In this document: positions 1 to 9,750 of the stretch, in pieces | Layout: each line of letters begins with the position of its first letter | Numbering within the stretch: position 1 is the first letter of the stretch | Assembly: GCA_037013495.1 (NCBI GenBank) | Contig: CM072805.1 | Coordinates: forward strand, 16,402,601-16,466,600 | DNA from: Hippophae tibetana | Taxonomy: Eukaryota > Streptophyta > Magnoliopsida > Rosales > Elaeagnaceae | Direction: 5' to 3' | Length of the DNA: 64,000 nucleotides | The notes under the pieces: generated by a model | The model's input: only the letters and a program-made list of their open reading frames with translations | The model's database searches: none | What the model was told of the DNA's origin: nothing | Translations under genes and position numbers: made by a program

Positions 1-1420
1 CGGTCTTTGATGCAGAGAATGCATTCGTGGTCTTTGGTGGCTTTTCTGACATATAAGCAGAATACCTTACCAATTTCTAGGTTGTTGCAGTTAAAATTGG
101 TTTCATATTTAGTAATTTTTTCACCATCTTCTTCGGAAAGAGCCATGCTACTGTGGGAAATGATGATGACTTTACTAGTTGAATTTATTTTGATCTTAAT
201 AAAATTGTCAATTTTCTTGAGTTCGTAGTAAATTTGGCCTAACATTTGACCTCTTGGTACATAGAGTTCTTCTGCGTTGAATTCTTTTTCTGGAAGTGCA
301 CTTCGTTTAGAAACTTCTCTGTTTGTATTAGAAATTCCTATCTTGATAAAGTGGTAGAGACTAATACATCTTTCCTCATTCTAGTTCATTAATGAACTGA
401 AAAATCTAAGATAAACAGATTTATCACCTACTTTAATCTTCTTTCTGAAGTTCTTGATTGCTCTTTTAAAATTCTCTGGAAAATAACTTAACTCACTTAA
501 ATTAATTCCTAGATATATATTTTCTATTATTCCTGCATGAAAATCTTTATATATAAATATTAGATCAATTCCTTCCAAGATATTGAATTTATTTTCTACA
601 GGAAATTCCTTGTCTGTAGTATAGAACTTCATATCTTCAATATGTTCTTGGGTAGACTTTTTGGTCAAGTTATAGAGACTCAACCATTGTGGTTTGTTGA
701 AATTTCTATATTGGTCATTCTCATCTTCAATGATTGTAGAATACCTTACCAATTTCCAAGTTGTTGCAGTTAAAATTGGTTTCATATTTAGTAATTTTTT
801 CACCATCTTCTTCAGACAGAGTCATGCTACTGTGGAAAATGATGATGACTTTACTAGTTGAATAATTTATTTTAATCTTAATAAAATTGTCAATTTTATT
901 AAGTTCATAGTAAATTTGGCCTAACATTTGACCTCTTAGTACATAGAGTTCTTCTATGTTGAATTCATTTTCTGGAAGTGCGCTTCGTTTAGAAACTTCT
1001 CTGTTTGTATTAGAAATTCCTATCTTGATAAAGTGGTAGGGACTAATACATCCTTCCTCATTCTATTTTATTAATGAACTGAAAAATCTAAGATAAATAT
1101 ATTTGTCATCTACTTTAATCTTCCTTCTGAAGTTCTTGATTGCTCTTTTAAAATTCTCTAGAAAATAACGTAACTCACTTAAATTAATTCCTAGATATAT
1201 ATTTTCTATTATTCCTGCATTAAAAGCTTTATATATAAATATTATATCAACTCCTTCCAAGATATTGAATTTATTTTTTACAGGAAATTCCTTGTTTGTA
1301 ATATAGAACTTCATATCTTCAATATATTCTTAGGTAGACTTTTTGGTCAAGTTATAGAGACTCAACCATTGTGGTTTGCTAAAATTTCTATATTGGTCCT
1401 TCTCATCTTCAATGATTGGA
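1..1420 (-). pseudogene. Degenerate polyprotein segment, tandemly duplicated (viroplasmin-associated retroelement)
   Basis: Read on the minus strand, both halves encode the same protein stretch, which includes NFKRAIKNF and, further on, LSEEDGEKITKYETNFNCNN. Each half has a TAG stop after the residues YLRFFSSL plus two more. The reading frame continues past it with NEE..CIS.YHFIKIGISN. The stop is in the same place in both copies, so it predates the duplication or is a genuine ORF end. Just upstream on the same strand (1490-1680) lies a caulimovirus-viroplasmin-like domain, so this is probably the downstream part of a pararetrovirus-like or retroelement polyprotein. I do not recognise the family of the repeated segment with confidence; a movement-protein-like role is only a guess. 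It is broken and not expected to make a protein. Confidence 0.5.
61..1420. repeat. Direct tandem duplication, period about 680 bp, two copies
   Basis: Copy 1 is 61-739 and copy 2 is 740-1420. Matching landmarks are AATACCTTACC at 61 and 740, and CTAATACATC at 361 and 1042. The copies differ by scattered substitutions and small indels, so the duplication is old enough to have diverged. The junction at 739/740 joins the end of one protein stretch to the start of the same stretch. Confidence 0.9.
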
Positions 1421-1489
1421 GTATTTCTAGGGAATGTCTCCCTGAATAGCACTAAATGATTTACTATTTTTTATGTCTCTGGAAGAGAT

Positions 1490-1965
1490 GTTTCTCTAAA
1501 AACCTTCGGCTTCTATTTTATTGGTGAAGACTCTATGAGTTATTCCACTAATTCTTAAAATAGATTTACTGGTTTTTGCCCAGTTGTTATAAATTCCTGG
1601 TTTTGGGCCATTAGACCACATAAAATTTTTCATGTTCTTTTTCTGCCTCATCTGCCCAATTGAGTTTTTTGGTTTCAAAAGTTTTTTGTGAACTATTAGG
1701 TTCTTCCTCTTTATCTTTAGAAGTTTTACCTTCTTTAGATTAAATTTTTAATGAAGATTTCTCTTTTGAGCTTTTGGTTTCTAGAGGTTGTTTTGAACAA
1801 TTAAGTTTCTCTTGTTTCTATCCTGTCTCCATAAGAGATTTCTCGAGATATAGCAGCTCAAGTTGTTTCTGTAGGATTTTTATCTCTTTTTCTTTTATCC
1901 TGATTTTGATATCAAGATGTTCCATTCTTGAAAGCATAAAAATAATTAGAGGTGCTAATTAGGCT
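1490..1965 (-). pseudogene. Caulimovirus viroplasmin-like (RNase H1 N-terminal type) domain with upstream coiled coil
   Basis: On the minus strand, 1965-1800 reads as a charged heptad-rich stretch beginning MLSRMEHLDIKIRIKEKEIK, likely a coiled coil. An acidic linker follows, then at 1620-1496 the motif SNGPKPGIYNNW and, further on, GITHRVFTNKIEAEGF. The G-x-x-PGIY-xxW pattern and a C-terminal F-x-x-x-x-EAE are hallmarks of the small viroplasmin / RNase H1 hybrid-binding fold. There are in-frame stops near 1741 and 1825 and a frameshift near 1615, so this is a relic. Known family context: this fold occurs in caulimovirus P6, eukaryotic RNase H1 and some plant retroelement polyproteins. The following polyprotein segment suggests a mobile or pararetroviral source rather than host RNase H1. 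Confidence 0.6.
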
Positions 1966-2029
1966 TGATATAACCTTTGTTGTAGGAGTTTTCAGTTAGT
2001 TTATGGAAGAGCCTAAGCAAATACATTGA

Positions 2030-2545
2030 GAAGCAATTTGTTGCATTCTGAGTTATTTGAAAGGGACTATTGGCACGAGTGTTCTTTACCAGAAAGGTCA
2101 AAACCTTAACATTGTTAACTACTATGATGCAGATTGGATAGATTCTCGTTTGATAAAAGATCTACAACTAAGTATTTCATTTTTGTTGGAGGAAATTTTG
2201 TAACATGAAGGATAAAAAAATGTGGTTTCCCGTTTGATTGTAGAAGCTACATATCGAGCTATGGCTTAAACTGCAGGTGAATTGATGTGGATTAGAAACC
2301 TCATGAATCAATTGGGCATTGGAGTGAAGAATCTTATAGTCATGCATTCTGATAATCAAGTTGCAATCCACATTGCCAATAATCCTATGTTTCATGAACA
2401 AACTAAGCATATAGAAGTGGTTGTCATTACATAAGAGAAGCAATAATACGTAAAGATGTGTGTACCTCGTATATTAAGTCAAACAAGCAATTAGGGGATA
2501 TATTTACTACAGTTGTTAGTAAGAGTCTATTTATGCCTTTTTGTT
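2030..2545 (+). pseudogene. Ty1/copia RNase H C-terminal remnant
   Basis: Conceptual translation gives the ordered landmarks of a copia RNase H: YLKGT, YYDADW, EATYRAMA, then DNQVAIHIANNPMFHEQTKH and KSNKQLGDIFT. These match the usual copia order of a DADW motif, an EAEYRAMA-like motif, a DNQxA motif, FHERTKHIE and QLADIFTK. Stops and frameshifts are present, including a TAA directly after YRAMA. The reverse transcriptase and everything upstream are missing. The 3' end runs into a purine-rich tract and an LTR-like start at 2591. Confidence 0.75.
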
Positions 2546-2968
2546 CCAAGTCGAGCATCATAAATACATATGCTCTAGCTTGAAGAAGAGTGTTAGAATA
2601 AGGGCATTTTCATCATATGTCTATCCTATTTAGTATAAATATATTGGCAAGGCTTGGAAGCAAGCTACCATTGACATTTGACATCTGGACCATGGTCAAA
2701 GGTGCAATAACCCCTTCTAAGCTTTCCAAGATATAACGACTATACGTATCTTACCATCAGATAGCGACAATCGTATTCTAACATTATCGATCTTTAAATA
2801 TCAGGTTTTCATCGATTTCATGTAACATAAAAAAAGCTTTGTTAGTAAGAGTCTACTTATGTCTTTTGTTTCAAGTCGTGCATCATAAATACACATGCTT
2901 CAGCTTGAATTGGAATGTTCGAATAAGGGCATTTTAGTCTTATGCCTATCCTATTTAGTTTAAATATA
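2515..2968 (+). repeat. Duplicated copia 3' end and LTR start (2515-2645 and 2841-2968)
   Basis: Two roughly 130-bp diverged direct copies share the order GTTAGTAAGAGTCT, ATCATAAATACA, a GCTTGAA purine-leaning tract, then TGTT(A/C)GAATAAGGGCATTTT and TATCCTATTTAGT. The TGTT at 2591 and 2916 follows the end of the RNase H and is the likely start of a 3' LTR. About 195 bp of unrelated sequence separates the copies. This looks like two truncated relatives of one element or a local duplication. Confidence 0.6.
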
Positions 2969-3380
2969 TAGTAGTCTTAACTTTTCTCAAGACAATAAAC
3001 CATTATTTTATTCCAAATAACACTTATAAATACAAAATCTACTATGTATCGCTTCAGTTAAATTCAAGGATATATAATAATAAAGCACTTTTTTGTCAGT
3101 ATTTTCTTCTTTTTACTAGATATCTTAGCAAGCAAAGGGTACAGCTCTAAAGAAGAGAAATTCGATCATCTTGTACATTGTGAAGAAAACTCAACTATTG
3201 ATTTTAATTTATAATAATATGCTAAATTAACAAGCCTTAATTTTAAGCAATAATACGTTAAGTTAATTCGTAAGCACAAAATAGCATTAATTTACATAAA
3301 AGATGAAAAAGTTGAGCCTAATGTCTTCTAAAAGTGATGATTAAATAATCTAATGAATAAATATTGAATAACCAAAACAG
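2969..3380. other. AT-rich sequence downstream of the receptor-kinase exon
   Basis: Nothing coding was found. By position it should be intron sequence of the receptor-kinase gene if that gene is intact, because a splice donor lies at 3381-3387. I looked on the minus strand for the missing C-terminal kinase exon here and in 1-2970 and saw none. Confidence 0.5.
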
Positions 3381-3388
3381 AACTTACC
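3381..3388 (-). other. Splice donor ending the receptor-kinase exon
   Basis: The minus strand reads GCCCCTG then GTAAGTT, a near-perfect plant 5' splice site. It lies exactly where the conserved APE tripeptide of the kinase activation segment should be completed: the exon supplies the first G of the Glu codon. Reading on into the intron gives non-kinase residues and a stop at 3350, which supports splicing here. Confidence 0.85.
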
Positions 3389-6325
3389 AGGGGCAATATA
3401 GCCGTATGATCCAGCAATGGCTGACATTGATTTAGAATAAGGCATATCAATAACTTTTGCCAAACCAAAATCACCAACATGTGCTTCAAAATTCTCATTA
3501 AGAAGAATATTATTGGATTTTATGTCGCGGTGAATAATCCTTGGTTTGCAATCATGATGTAAATATGCAAGACCTTCAGCAGCTCCAAGTGCAATCAAGA
3601 AACGAGTAGGCCATTCCATGCTACAAAAGGCACCATGAAGCAATTCGCCCAGGCTACCATTTTCCATGTATTCATAAAGAAGCAGATTAGATCCCAGATG
3701 ATTGTAGAAGCCATATAACTTTACAATGTTACGATGCCTGATCTTTCCAAGAGTTAAAATCTCAGCCCGAAAACTGTCCTCAATGCCATTCCCCTTCCTG
3801 TTAGATGCTAACTTTTTGACAGCTATAGTCTGTCCAGAATGCGTCGTTGCCTTATAAACTGTTCCACAGGCTCCTCTTCCAATAACATAGTTATCACCGA
3901 AATTATGTGTGGCCTCGACCAGATCTTGGAATGTGAAGCCCTCTTTTGGTGGAAAGTAAATTTCTGATTCAGAAGATGGAAGTTCCTTATCTTGTAAGGA
4001 AGCAACTGTCTCTACTGGACGTCTAATGAAATATAAGAGGACAGCAATTAGAATAAGAGAAACACCACCAATAACAGCTGCAATTATTGAAACAATTTTT
4101 CCCCGAGGAGATGCATTATTTTTTAGTGATGAACCAGGATTAGGAGAGGTGTTTCTCCTACAATTGCCTAGAGGCCCACCACATAACCCTCTATTCCCAA
4201 TATAGCTGCTAGCAACCATGTTCTGATAGAGTGGAGTAGCAGGTAAAGATCCAGTAAGGTCATTATATGAGAAATTACATCCTAGCAAGCTTGACAAATT
4301 CTCCAAAGTACTAGGAATTTCTCCCATCAAATGGTTGTTATTGAGCAGGAGGAATTCAAGTAAAATAAGATTGCCAAGCTCGGGTGGTATTCTTCCAGTG
4401 AGATTGTTGCAACTAAGATTTAATGCAATCTGTAAACTTGAAAGGGAACCCAGCTCTGGAGGTATCTCCCCAGAAAACATGTTGTCACCCATCTGCAACT
4501 CCGTCAAATGAGACAGACTTCCCAATGCTGAAGGTATGCTCCCAGAAAATCTATTTTCTGAAAGCCTGAGAAGCTCCAATTGTGAAAGGGTTCCAAGTTC
4601 ATTGGGTAGAGCATCTGTGAAGCTGTTCTGGCTAAAATCAAGTCGTTGAAGCATCTTGCAATTAATAATTTCAAAAGGAATTCGTCCAGTGAATAAATTG
4701 GAAGATATGTTAAAGGTCACCAATTGAGACAGATTCCCTATTTCCTTTGGCAGCTCAGAAGTAAAAGAATTGTCCGAAATATGAAGCCTTCGCAACTGCT
4801 TACAGTTTTTTATTTCTGGAGGAATTGACCCAGTAAACCTATTTTGATCCAAATCAATGGCAGAAAGATTCACCAGATTGCACAACTCTGAAGGGAAGCT
4901 ACCAGTAAGCCTATTTCCAGTAAGGCGAAGCTGCACCAGAGGTTTGCAATGTAAGACCCCAGTTGGAATTTTACCATACAGATTATTAGAGCCCACATTC
5001 AGCAAAATCAGATTAGAATTTTCACATAGATTAGGTGGTATTCTCCCTGTCAGGTGGTTATCAGAAAAATCAGCAACCCAAAGTGGGCTGTAAAGTCCAA
5101 GATTTTGAGGAATGCTACCGCTCAGAGAGTTGTCAAATACCTGTAACATGAGCAATTCAGTCAAATATTGAAACCCACTCGGGATAGGGCCTTTGAGGTA
5201 GTTTATTGAAAAGTCAATCTTTGTCAAGTTCCTCAAGCTACTTAGCTCATTTGGTATTACACCTATAAGCTGATTCTGGAAGAGGTACAATAAGCGCAAA
5301 CCCCATATCTTACTGAATTCAATTGGGATATCACCAGTTAGATTGTTCTCGGAGAAATCAATTTCTGTCGCCCGAGTAAGATTTCCAATTTCTCTTGGAA
5401 TAGTTCCATTCAACCCATTCCGGTAAAGATAAAGTCTCTCCAAGGACTTTATATTCCCCATTTCGGTGGGTATAGGTCCTAGTAGTTCATTGTCATATAA
5501 AGCAAGAGTCTGAAGACTTGAGCAGTTCCCAATCTCCTTTGGAAGAAGCCCTGATAGTTGGTTACCCCACAAAATCACGTCAGTCAACCTCCCAAGCATA
5601 CCAATCTCCTTTGGCAGTCGCCCTCCAATCTTATTTTGGGCAAGACCAAGCATTTCCAAGCTCTCACATCGACCTATTTCAGCTGGTATACTACCTGAAA
5701 TAGCATTTTGCCCAGTTCTAAATGTTCTCAGATTCTTGAGGTTCCCAATAGAACTAGGCAATGGTCCAGTAAGATTGTTTGAGAACGCCACCAGATGAAC
5801 AAGTGAAGACAAGTTTCCCAACTCCTCAGGTAGAGCACCGGATATTTTGTTGTTGCATACATTCAAGTGTACTAACTTATGCAAGTAACCCAATTCAACA
5901 GGAAGCTCACCCTCAAATTTATTGTTGTTTAAAAAAAGGCGTTCCAAAATTGAGCAGTTTCCAATCTCCCTAGGTATATTCCCAGTCAATGCATTGTAAG
6001 ACAGATCAAGATAAACTAGGTGAACTAAACTACCAATGCTGGGACTTAATGTACCTGATATATTCATGGAACTCAAATCAAGAGACCAGACAAGTGGGAA
6101 ATAACCCCAAGTGCAATTAACTCCTACCCATCCACAAGGTGTTTGATCAGAAGCATTCCAATTTCCCAAATAATTGAATTCGTCATGTAGATTCTTCTTC
6201 AGCTCTAAGAGGTGCAGCCCCTCAGAATTCATCCCTTCCGAAGTAAGAACTAGTAGAGAGAAAACAAATAGAACTCCAGCAAACCCCAAAGGCAGAACCT
6301 TCCTTTGTTTGAGATTTGAAAGCAT
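3388..6325 (-). CDS. LRR receptor-like protein kinase, first coding exon (subfamily XI type), C-terminus missing
   Basis: Plasma-membrane receptor kinase of the leucine-rich-repeat class. The 979 codons plus 1 nt seen here encode: a hydrophobic signal peptide (about residues 10-32); an LRR N-cap with the CGWVGVNC cysteine pair; 26 tandem 24-residue plant-type LRRs (about 82-710); a transmembrane helix (about 743-768, IVSIIAAVIGGVSLILIAVL) followed by RR; then a kinase domain with glycine loop IGRGACGTVYKA, lysine in IAVKKL, catalytic HRDIKSNN, DFG and GSYGYIAP. HRD makes it an RD kinase, so probably catalytically competent if completed. The start is the first ATG before the signal peptide. 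The frame runs 12 codons past the donor into a stop at 3350, but the true exon ends at 3388 in phase 1, within APE. Arabidopsis At5g63930 and At2g33170 are the closest family types I recognise; they are roughly 1100 residues, so about 120-140 residues are missing. The ligand is unknown. Confidence 0.92.
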
Positions 6326-6425
6326 TTTAGGAAATCAGTCTGGTGCTACCATTATATGATCAGACAATTAATACCTGCATATGCATAGCAACTTCAGATT
6401 GCCATACCACATATCCAAATGCACT

Positions 6426-6832
6426 CTGTAGCACCAATTTTTTTTAAAAAGAAAAAAAAATCTGCAAGATATAAGGTGGGTGTACTCAAGAGAAACTTAT
6501 CATTTTCATTCACTAGTAACATGTATTTTAAAGTTCAATTAAACAAATCTAAAAAACACAAAAAAGTGTGAATAACCATCCAGTGCAAAGAATCTAAACC
6601 AAAAAACCCAAATGGATGATGTTAAGAGAACTTTGAAACCAATTATGTTCTATTACATTAAAAGCAATCAAAATGACCCCACAATTCAAAATTGAAAGAC
6701 TTAGCTTCCTGAACACTATGCCCAATACAAAACCCATAAATCCCATCATAAAAAAGGAACTAATTAGAAAGAAAAAAAATCCTAAAGAATCAAAAGCCAC
6801 CCAGGAGCAGATTAATAGTAGCATAAACGTAC
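6426..6832 (-). other. Probable 5'-leader intron of the receptor-kinase gene
   Basis: On the minus strand AAAG is followed by GTACGT at 6832, and a T-rich tract leads to GGTGCTACAG ending at 6426, about 100 bp before the start codon. The interval is AT-rich and non-coding. Splice signals of this quality suggest a leader intron of about 407 bp. This is inference; transcript data would decide it. Confidence 0.4.
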
Positions 6833-7337
6833 CTTTGACCTGTGATCACTCATCAAAAAAGAGATAGTACAAACAGAAAGCCCACCACTTCTCATTGACT
6901 CTCTGAAATGACAGACTGAACACAATGGAGGACATGCATTAGAATAAGAAGAAAAAAAAGTGGCACAAACCCAGCTATGACTTTTTTCTCAAATGGTAGA
7001 GATCTCCGCTCTACAGGCCAAAATTTGGGGAGAATATCTCAAAGACCCCACACCTTTCATTGCGGCTTTTACACCAAGAACTCAAAGTGCAAACAAAATC
7101 ACAGAAATATTTTCTCTATTATTTTATTAGAAAAATACAGGACCTATCAAACCGTTGGAACAAAGGAAAGGAAACGAAAGAGGGGAAACAAGTTGTTATG
7201 GTGTACAGTTTTAGGCTCTGTCTCGAGAAAAGAAATGATGAGTGTCTGCTAATGATCCTTTTAGTTGTGAGAATAGAACAGAACGGGCCAGACCTCTTCG
7301 TTTAAGCTCTAATGGCCGACAAGACATGCTTTCGTAT

Positions 7338-7371
<34 letters not shown>

Positions 7372-7480
7372 GTGAGCTGAGTATTTCTAGCGGAAGATGG
7401 TTTGTAGGAGACTGTTTTATTTCTCTTTTAGAGAAGGTAACGGATGATGATCTTCTAAACTATAATTTTTGGACTTAGTT
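6833..7480 (-). promoter_or_regulatory. Probable upstream leader/promoter of the receptor kinase
   Basis: No convincing protein is encoded. The stretch is less AT-rich than the flank beyond 7500 and contains a (GA)14 tract on the minus strand at 7341-7368, a type common in plant 5' leaders and core promoters. The short ORFs on the plus strand here resemble nothing I know. Confidence 0.4.
7341..7368. repeat. (CT)14 microsatellite
   Basis: An uninterrupted CT dinucleotide run, GA on the strand of the receptor-kinase gene. It is about 1 kb upstream of that gene's start codon and a candidate GAGA-type promoter or leader element. Length is probably variable between individuals. Confidence 0.95.
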
Positions 7481-8164
7481 TCGGCAGACCGTAAAGGTTT
7501 TTTCTAATTATTTTATGGGAGCCAAAATAATCCTGTTGTTCACATAAATAAATAATTTAATTTTGTTATTATTGAGTTTGCTCAATTTTAAATTAATATT
7601 TTTTTAAAAAGTCAATAAAATCCGATTTGGTTTGCTGTTAATTTTTTCTTGAATAAGTCACGTGAAAGGCGATTGATTTATTACGGCAGTTTGTTTCTCA
7701 AGGATTGGATACGTAAAAGTAAAATATTATATTAACAAAAAAAATTATAAATAATTTGAAAGGTGAAGATCTGCCAAATAATTTTATTTTCACAAAAAAA
7801 ATTATATAAATGTTTAAGAATTAAAACCCAAAACTATCCCTTGTTATTAAAATGGATGTATTATGTACGTGTTTTTGAGTTATTATATAACAATGAAAAA
7901 ATTTAAGAACTTAAATGATATATTTTAATAATATAAGATAGAATAAATAGTGTTACTATATCCCTTATTAAAAGACACACCTCTCATCGTTAAGTGCTTC
8001 TTTCTTTCTTCTTCTAGCTTTGAAGCTTCCACAACAATGGCCAACTCACTCTATATGACCCCAAATTGCTTATGTGAGAATAAGGCTAAATAGAAAACAT
8101 TATATATGTAAAAATAAATGTTTCATTTACCAAAACAACAAAATAAGTGTATAATTTCAAAAAG
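7481..8164. other. AT-rich intergenic sequence
   Basis: No gene recognised. A short ORF of 18 codons starts at 8037 (MANSLYMTPNCLCENKAK) after a pyrimidine-rich stretch that looks like a plant leader. It ends at 8093 with no evident splice donor, so I do not call it a gene. Confidence 0.5.
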
Positions 8165-8169
8165 AAAAA

Positions 8170-8356
8170 TGTTGAGAATAATTAGATTAATAACGGCTAG
8201 TTTAACGGTTAGTTTAACGGTTAGTTTAATAACGGCTAGTTTAGTAACGGCTAGTTTAACGGCTAGTTTCTTCCTTTCAATGTATAAATATAACATTAGA
8301 CATTAAGCCAAAATCAATTCAATAACTCTCTCAACAAAAATCAAAGAAAATCAACA
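8170..8356 (+). repeat. 5' LTR of the copia element, with internal minisatellite
   Basis: 187 bp, TGTTGAGAATAATTAG to AAATCAACA. The first half is a short tandem array of TAACGG(C/T)TAGTTTA units. Then comes the TATA-like TATAAATA (8283-8290), about 75 bp before the LTR end. Confidence 0.93.
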
Positions 8357-8368
8357 TGGTATCAGAGC
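8357..8368 (+). other. Primer-binding site, initiator tRNA-Met
   Basis: TGGTATCAGAGC begins immediately after the 5' LTR and is the standard complement of the 3' end of initiator methionine tRNA used by plant copia elements. Confidence 0.95.
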
Positions 8369-8433
8369 AGATTTGATCTTGCTCCAAATCAATCCCACAA
8401 ACAAGAACTGTATAAGTTTAAGAAATCTAGAAA

Positions 8434-9750
8434 ATGTCACAACATATAGAGAGACTTACATGTGTGCTGCTAAATGGTAAAAATTACCATCTTTGGGCAC
8501 GTCAAGTGACTTTTGGTCTAATCGGCAGAGACAAATTTGAGCATGTCACTGGTGAGAAATCAAAACCAAAAGCTGAAGATCCAACACACCCAACAGTTGA
8601 AGAAAGAAAGGAAATTTCAGAATGGAGAAAGAGTGACAATCTAGTCATGAGTTGGTTACTGGCAACCATGGAACCCCATATCTCTGATCTCATGACATAT
8701 CTAGATACAGCTCGAGATATGTGGGTTAAAGCCGAGACAATGTTCGGAAAGAAGAAAAATTACTCTCTTATTTATCAACTTCAGCAAGAACTTCAACAGT
8801 TACAACAACAAAATCAATCTGTCACCGAACTATTCAGCCAAATCCAAAAAAAGAATGATGAGATTAGAGTGTATCGACCTCTCACAGCCGATCTTGATGA
8901 AATCAAAAGAAGAGAGAAGCAGGATGGAATTTTCACCTTCCTCGCCAAGCTCGATTCAAGCTATGAGGGGGTACGCTCACAAATTCTTCTCATGGGTGAG
9001 CTGCCATCTGTTGATAAGGTTGTTGGGATGGTTGAAAGAGAAGAGACAAGAAGAATAGTGATGGGTACTCAACTACCTGACAACCCCGAAGCCAAGGCTT
9101 TCGTCACCAGATCTAACCCTAGGCCAGAACGTCGGGGAGACCAAACACTCACTCGCTGTGATTATTGTAAGAAGGAAGGACATAAGCGTGAGGAATGCTG
9201 GTCACTCACTCGCTGCGATTATTGTAAGAAGGAAGGACACAAGCGTGAGGAATGCTGGTGTCTCAACCCTCATCTCCAGCAAAAGGGAAGGCGAGGTGGA
9301 GGCTTCGTCAGAGGGGGAGATCAGCGACAAAATCGGGTAGAGAGTAGAGAGAAAATGGGTTACTCTACACAAAAGGAAAAAGAGGATATGAGTACAAACG
9401 AGGCTGAAAAAGAAATAAAAGGTGAGGTGGATATGGATCAAATGAGGCAGCTGTATACACAATTATCCGTGATGTTTCAAGGAAAATCTCAAAAAACCTC
9501 TGGTATGATTACAAACCTTACTCAAAATTCTTTAAATTCCAAATGGATTCTTGATTCAGGTTCAACTGATCACATAACTGGAAATAAAAACTTACTCAAT
9601 AATTACAAAAAAATTGAGACTAAACAATTTGTAATCGTTGCAAATGGTGAAAAAATGGAAATTTTAGGAAATGGTTCAATTAGTCTAATAACCAAGAGGA
9701 ACCAAATGAATTTACATTTCCATTTTTTTATTCTGAAGAAGGAAATATAG
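8434..9750 (+). pseudogene. Copia gag-protease reading frame, truncated by internal deletion
   Basis: 438 codons. Residues 1-230 form the copia capsid region (UBN2-type gag), beginning with LLNGKNYHLWARQV. A Gln-rich coil lies near residues 110-130. At about 243-275 are two zinc knuckles of form CX2CX4HX4C (CDYCKKEGHKREEC), present as a near-perfect tandem duplicate where one copy is usual. The protease active site is at about 371-378 (WILDSGST), intact. The frame then crosses a deletion junction near 9695 and ends in unrelated residues at 9750, so the protease C-terminus and the whole integrase are gone. Capsid and zinc knuckle could still package RNA. Confidence 0.85.

Noticed and set aside
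2177..2443. 88-codon minus-strand ORF
   Set aside because: Antisense of the copia RNase H relic.
4857..5973. Several open frames on the plus strand across the receptor-kinase exon
   Set aside because: They are antisense shadows of the LRR coding sequence, with no domain of their own.
8037..8093. 18-codon ORF after a leader-like pyrimidine stretch
   Set aside because: Too short, unrecognised, and no splice donor or continuation.
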